Origin: Rotaria socialis
Lineage: Eukaryota; Rotifera; Eurotatoria; Philodinida; Philodinidae
Direction of reading: 5' to 3'
Assembly: GCA_905331475.1 (NCBI GenBank)
Contig: CAJNYU010003060.1
Span: 62,001-126,000 of the forward strand
Length of the DNA stretch: 64,000 bases
The stretch's first letter is position 1, and the number at the start of each line of letters is the position of its first letter. A program made the translations under genes and the position numbers. The notes beneath the pieces were generated by a model, which did no database searches, was not told the origin of the DNA, and was given only the letters and a program-made list of their open reading frames with translations. Below are positions 61,315 through 64,000 of the stretch, one piece after another.

Positions 61315-61368
61315 GTGTGGGTGTGGATGGGTGTAAATTCCTTTGGTACACCCACACCCCACCCACCC
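61315..61368. repeat. telomere-like inverted tract
   Basis: GGTGTGGGTGTGGATGGGTG (61315-61334) faces ACACCCACACCCCACCCACC (61348-61367) around a 13-bp spacer. The G-rich arm includes TGTGGG units and the two arms are an imperfect inverted repeat. Confidence 0.5.
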
Positions 61369-62174
61369 TAGTGAGAGAATCTATAGTAATAACAGAAAAC
61401 TTACCTAGTCTAAATAACACCACAAGGTCTATGCCCTTGATCATCTATCCGGAAGGATGCAAGAAAAGACGAAAATATTAAAAATACTATAAAATATTAA
61501 ATCATTTTCACATTTTCAGATGAAAGCCTTTAGCTCCATTCTTTCAATATAAACTTCTCACTAAGTGTTACATTACATTTGATTCAATTGTTATTATTTG
61601 TTATCATTCACCGATATTAATGTAAACAATTACAAATTACAATAGCAATGATATTACTATTATTTATATTCTTCTTAGATATATCCTCATTGATTCTTCT
61701 ATTTAATTATTTACATCAATCATTTGGCCAACAACAAATTAAAGGCAAACCACTCATTCAACATAGTCGCTATTCCATATTATCTTCTGAACTCGTGCAA
61801 CTCCATCTCAATTGACTCTATTTCTTTTTTTCACGTTAAATTCTTTAATTGCTATTAATTCATTTCTATCTTCAACATCTTATCAAATCTTGTATTTAGA
61901 TAATATCTTTTAATTTTCTGTATTTATATATCCTTTATATTACTAACTTATTAATTTATTTATATATTTTCTGTCAATCTTCTTACTTGTTAGCTTGTCT
62001 ATAAACGATTTCCATTTGGGAGTGTTATACTTTATAATGATAATTAAAATTATCGAAACGTTGTAACGTAAATAATTAAAATGAAATAATTTTGTATTAT
62101 TAATAAAGCTGCTGTAAAACTTTCCCATATTTAATTCAAATAATTTTCCCATGAATCATATTAATTAACTACAA
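61369..62174. other. AT-rich interval between MULE remnants
   Basis: No gene seen. If the array at 61030 and the SWIM remnant belong to one element, this interval replaces or is derived from most of its transposase. Confidence 0.35.
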
Positions 62175-62177
62175 TCG

Positions 62178-62463
62178 AAGAGAAAGGGTTTTATTGCCTA
62201 TTATATACCAGCTGGTGATGTAGTAAATATTACAAAAAATGAAATCGAAAGATACAAAAGAAAACAATGGACTTCATTTGCGCAATTTAAGGGTTTTCAG
62301 TTTGGAATTTGGAAAGTAACTTTACCAAACATTGGATCGGAATGGAAAAATGGATTTTGCAATTGTCCAAATTTTTTGACGGAATACATTTGTAAACACG
62401 TGATTGGTATGGCAATTAGATTAAAACATTGTAAGCCACCTTCAATAGCGAAGGATGAACCTT
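62178..62463 (+). pseudogene. MULE transposase C-terminal remnant with SWIM zinc finger
   Basis: Plus-strand frame GFIAYYIPAGDVVNITKNEI … FQFGIWKVTLPNI … WKNGFCNCPNFLTEYICKHV. The C-x-C…C-x-H arrangement (CNCPNFLTEYICKH) is a SWIM finger, found C-terminal to the catalytic domain in Mutator-like transposases. It is cut by the palindromic element at 62464. It is the half missing from the MULE at 52497-53932, but nothing shows the two were ever one copy. Confidence 0.65.
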
Positions 62464-62705
62464 CCCAGGTCGAGCTATCCGACAGTAGGCACCTATCGGA
62501 ACTCATCCGATCAGACTGGAATCCAATAGGATTTTATCGGATCCTGTCAGATCTTACAGAATTATCGTTGGATTCCGGGTCGAGGAATCGATGTCAGAAC
62601 CTCAGTGTCGGATTCCTATGAATTCCAAGGAAAAACCGTTGTATGCCATCGGAAGTTCATAGGATTCCGACACTGAGGATCCGATGTCAGATCAGTCGAC
62701 CTGGG
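62464..62705. mobile_element. 242-bp foldback-like MITE
   Basis: Perfect 10-bp inverted ends CCCAGGTCGA (62464-62473) and TCGACCTGGG (62696-62705). Inside is a long hairpin: arm 62600-62626 (CCTCAGTGTCGGATTCCTAT…) against 62651-62678, with 24 bp between. It is clearly more GC-rich than its surroundings and inserted in the MULE remnant. Confidence 0.65.
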
Positions 62706-62784
62706 TCGTTCTGGCAAAAAAATCCATCTAGATACGAAGATTCCAAATGTACCCGAGTGTTAGATCAATTTATTAGATGAAATA

Positions 62785-63420
62785 GTGATGTTACGTTGCG
62801 TTAGTTGGCTGAAAAATTACAGACAGGATGAATGTAAATCACCTGTTTCTACCCGTACGATCTCACGTCATTTAAATCGTCTTGAATATGTAAATTGTTT
62901 ACCATTGAATACGCCAATGTTCACAGAAGAACACAGAGGGTGTCGAATTGAATGGGTCAAATGCGCAGTAGAAGAAGAAAAAAAAGGAATTTCAAAGAAT
63001 CAGCAAAAATTTCATGTTTAGTGTTCCATTAGTTATCGTGGGAGAGTCGATTTTCATTCTTTTCAAAATATTATGAACAGTAATTATTACATTGAAATAC
63101 TAGAAAACAACTTAATTCTGAATACTCAACGTCAATTTAAGACCAAAATGATGATTACACCAAGATAACCACCTCGCAAACATCGATCTTCAAAAACCTG
63201 AAAGATGATTGGCTGATAATGTTTCAGTTCTTATAGACCGACCATCGAATAACCCTGACTTCCATTCGATTGAAAATATTTGGAACAACAGCGAAAACAA
63301 TGTTATAATCAATTTGATTAGTAGCATGAAAATCATATGTCTCGTGCAGTTATTGAGTCGAAGAGAGAACGAATCAAATATTGAATTACATCTTGTAAAG
63401 CTATACATTACTATACATTA
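62785..63420 (+). pseudogene. Tc1/mariner-type transposase remnant
   Basis: Plus strand, several frames. A helix-turn-helix region (SPVSTRTISRHLNRLEYVNC, then PMFTEEHRGCRIEWVK) matches the Tc1/Tc3 DNA-binding part. It is followed after a stop by SISYRGRV and MNSNYYIEILENNLI (catalytic-domain middle), then DRPSNNPDFHSIENIW, the 'SPDLNPIENLW' block with the last catalytic acid. The first DES block is missing. Short for a Tc1 transposase (about 340 residues), with several stops and frame changes. Confidence 0.72.
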
Positions 63421-64000
63421 AATAAAGAAATATGTTTTTGAAAGAACTTAAACAAGGCTTTAAGACTAGCTTAACATTTACTCCAATTTGTTTTACAAAC
63501 CATTGTATATCCAAAAACATCTTGGCACAAAATTCGTTTCATTCTTCTTCAGCTGCAACATGCAGCTTTTATTTTTTATCGCTTATATCAAATCAAAGAA
63601 CATATATAAGTGTTCATGATACTAAGAAAAACAAGCCGCTAGTTCTCATGAGTACTCATCATACATTCGGTAAGTGCTCTGGGGGATTTATCGTAAAATA
63701 CTCAAATACATATTTTATTCAGTATCCTTTTACCTAGGTTCAATTTATTTATTTCAAAAACTAATGATAGAACAGTGACTTACACGATAAGAATATGAGA
63801 AACGAAGTGTTTCATCGTCATAATATTTGTTTAATTATGACATAGAGATAAAACATTTATCAACATAATATTAGAAAAACTAGATAAAAATCTGTACTAA
63901 GAACACTACAACATATGTAAACACAAACACGAATGAGAAATAAATTATGGATCCAATTAAGATACGCGATAACAATAAACATTCACTTTTGATTGTTACA
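63421..64000. other. right edge, no gene supported
   Basis: A 101-codon open frame at 63432-63737 has no recognisable content and overlaps the second copy of the diverged direct repeat (63669-63778). I treat it as chance. Confidence 0.4.
63669..63778 (+). repeat. diverged direct repeat, copy 2
   Basis: Partner of 60250-60366: shares GTAAAATACTCA, GTTCAATTTATTTA and GAACAGTG in the same order and spacing. Confidence 0.5.

Noticed and set aside
1-64000. CRISPR arrays, bacterial operons, tRNA or rRNA genes
   Set aside because: Spliced animal genes throughout. No regular spaced repeats of CRISPR type, and no tRNA cloverleaf or rRNA segment that I could recognise by eye.
42000-64000. LTR retrotransposon, retrovirus-like or Polinton-type element
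   Set aside because: No paired long direct repeats with gag/pol content, no capsid or envelope-like frame, and no protein-primed polymerase seen. The elements here are LINE, MULE, Tc1/mariner and small inverted-repeat types.

Overview
This 64 kb window is AT-rich metazoan DNA with short introns, dense genes on the left and transposon-rich DNA on the right. The best fit is a bdelloid rotifer (Adineta/Rotaria-like). That is an inference, drawn from compact genes with tiny AT-rich introns, an animal gene set (CCDC17, a giant ankyrin, ATAD3, an RBM4/Lark-type RNA-binding protein, a cystatin, an ETS factor), many low-copy and mostly broken transposon families, and short TGTGGG-like tracts in the transposon-rich end. 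No name was confirmed by any search.

Layout. 0.3-4.0 kb (+): a multi-exon CCDC17 orthologue. 5.9-28.4 kb (-), with candidate alternative starts out to 33.0 kb: one very large ankyrin gene. In transcript order it encodes about 24 ankyrin repeats, ZU5-ZU5-UPA, a death domain, and a long disordered tail on three large exons of about 1.6, 3.5 and 2.8 kb. Five ATG-bearing, phase-compatible candidate first exons lie between 28.4 and 33.0 kb, and a small secreted cystatin gene sits among them on the opposite strand. 33.1-35.7 kb (-): the mitochondrial AAA+ ATPase ATAD3. 36.2-37.5 kb (+): a single-RRM, RS-tailed RBM4/Lark-like gene, divergent from ATAD3. 38.4-39.3 kb (-): a secreted, possibly GPI-anchored, cysteine-rich protein. 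40.5-41.0 kb (-): a diverged ETS-domain gene.

From about 42 kb the window changes character. It holds a LINE with two long intact ORFs (43.5-48.2 kb, -); a 2.2 kb TIR-bounded unit with a 10-bp minisatellite, a dead gene and a MITE inside that gene (49.9-52.1 kb); an internally deleted Mutator-like element that interrupts another coding sequence (52.5-53.9 kb); a 5'-truncated second LINE (54.5-55.1 kb); a FLYWCH/MULE-transposase pseudogene with its introns (57.0-58.5 kb); and a second Mutator-like end, a SWIM-finger remnant, a foldback-like MITE and a Tc1/mariner remnant (61.0-63.4 kb). Gene-rich core passing into subtelomere-like accessory DNA fits what is known of bdelloid chromosomes.

The observations I would follow first concern the ankyrin gene. 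Its tail carries five 13-residue segments that match the hydrophobic pattern of PKA regulatory-subunit anchoring (AKAP) helices, its 3' end has phase-compatible alternative terminal exons, and its 5' end has a cluster of alternative first exons.
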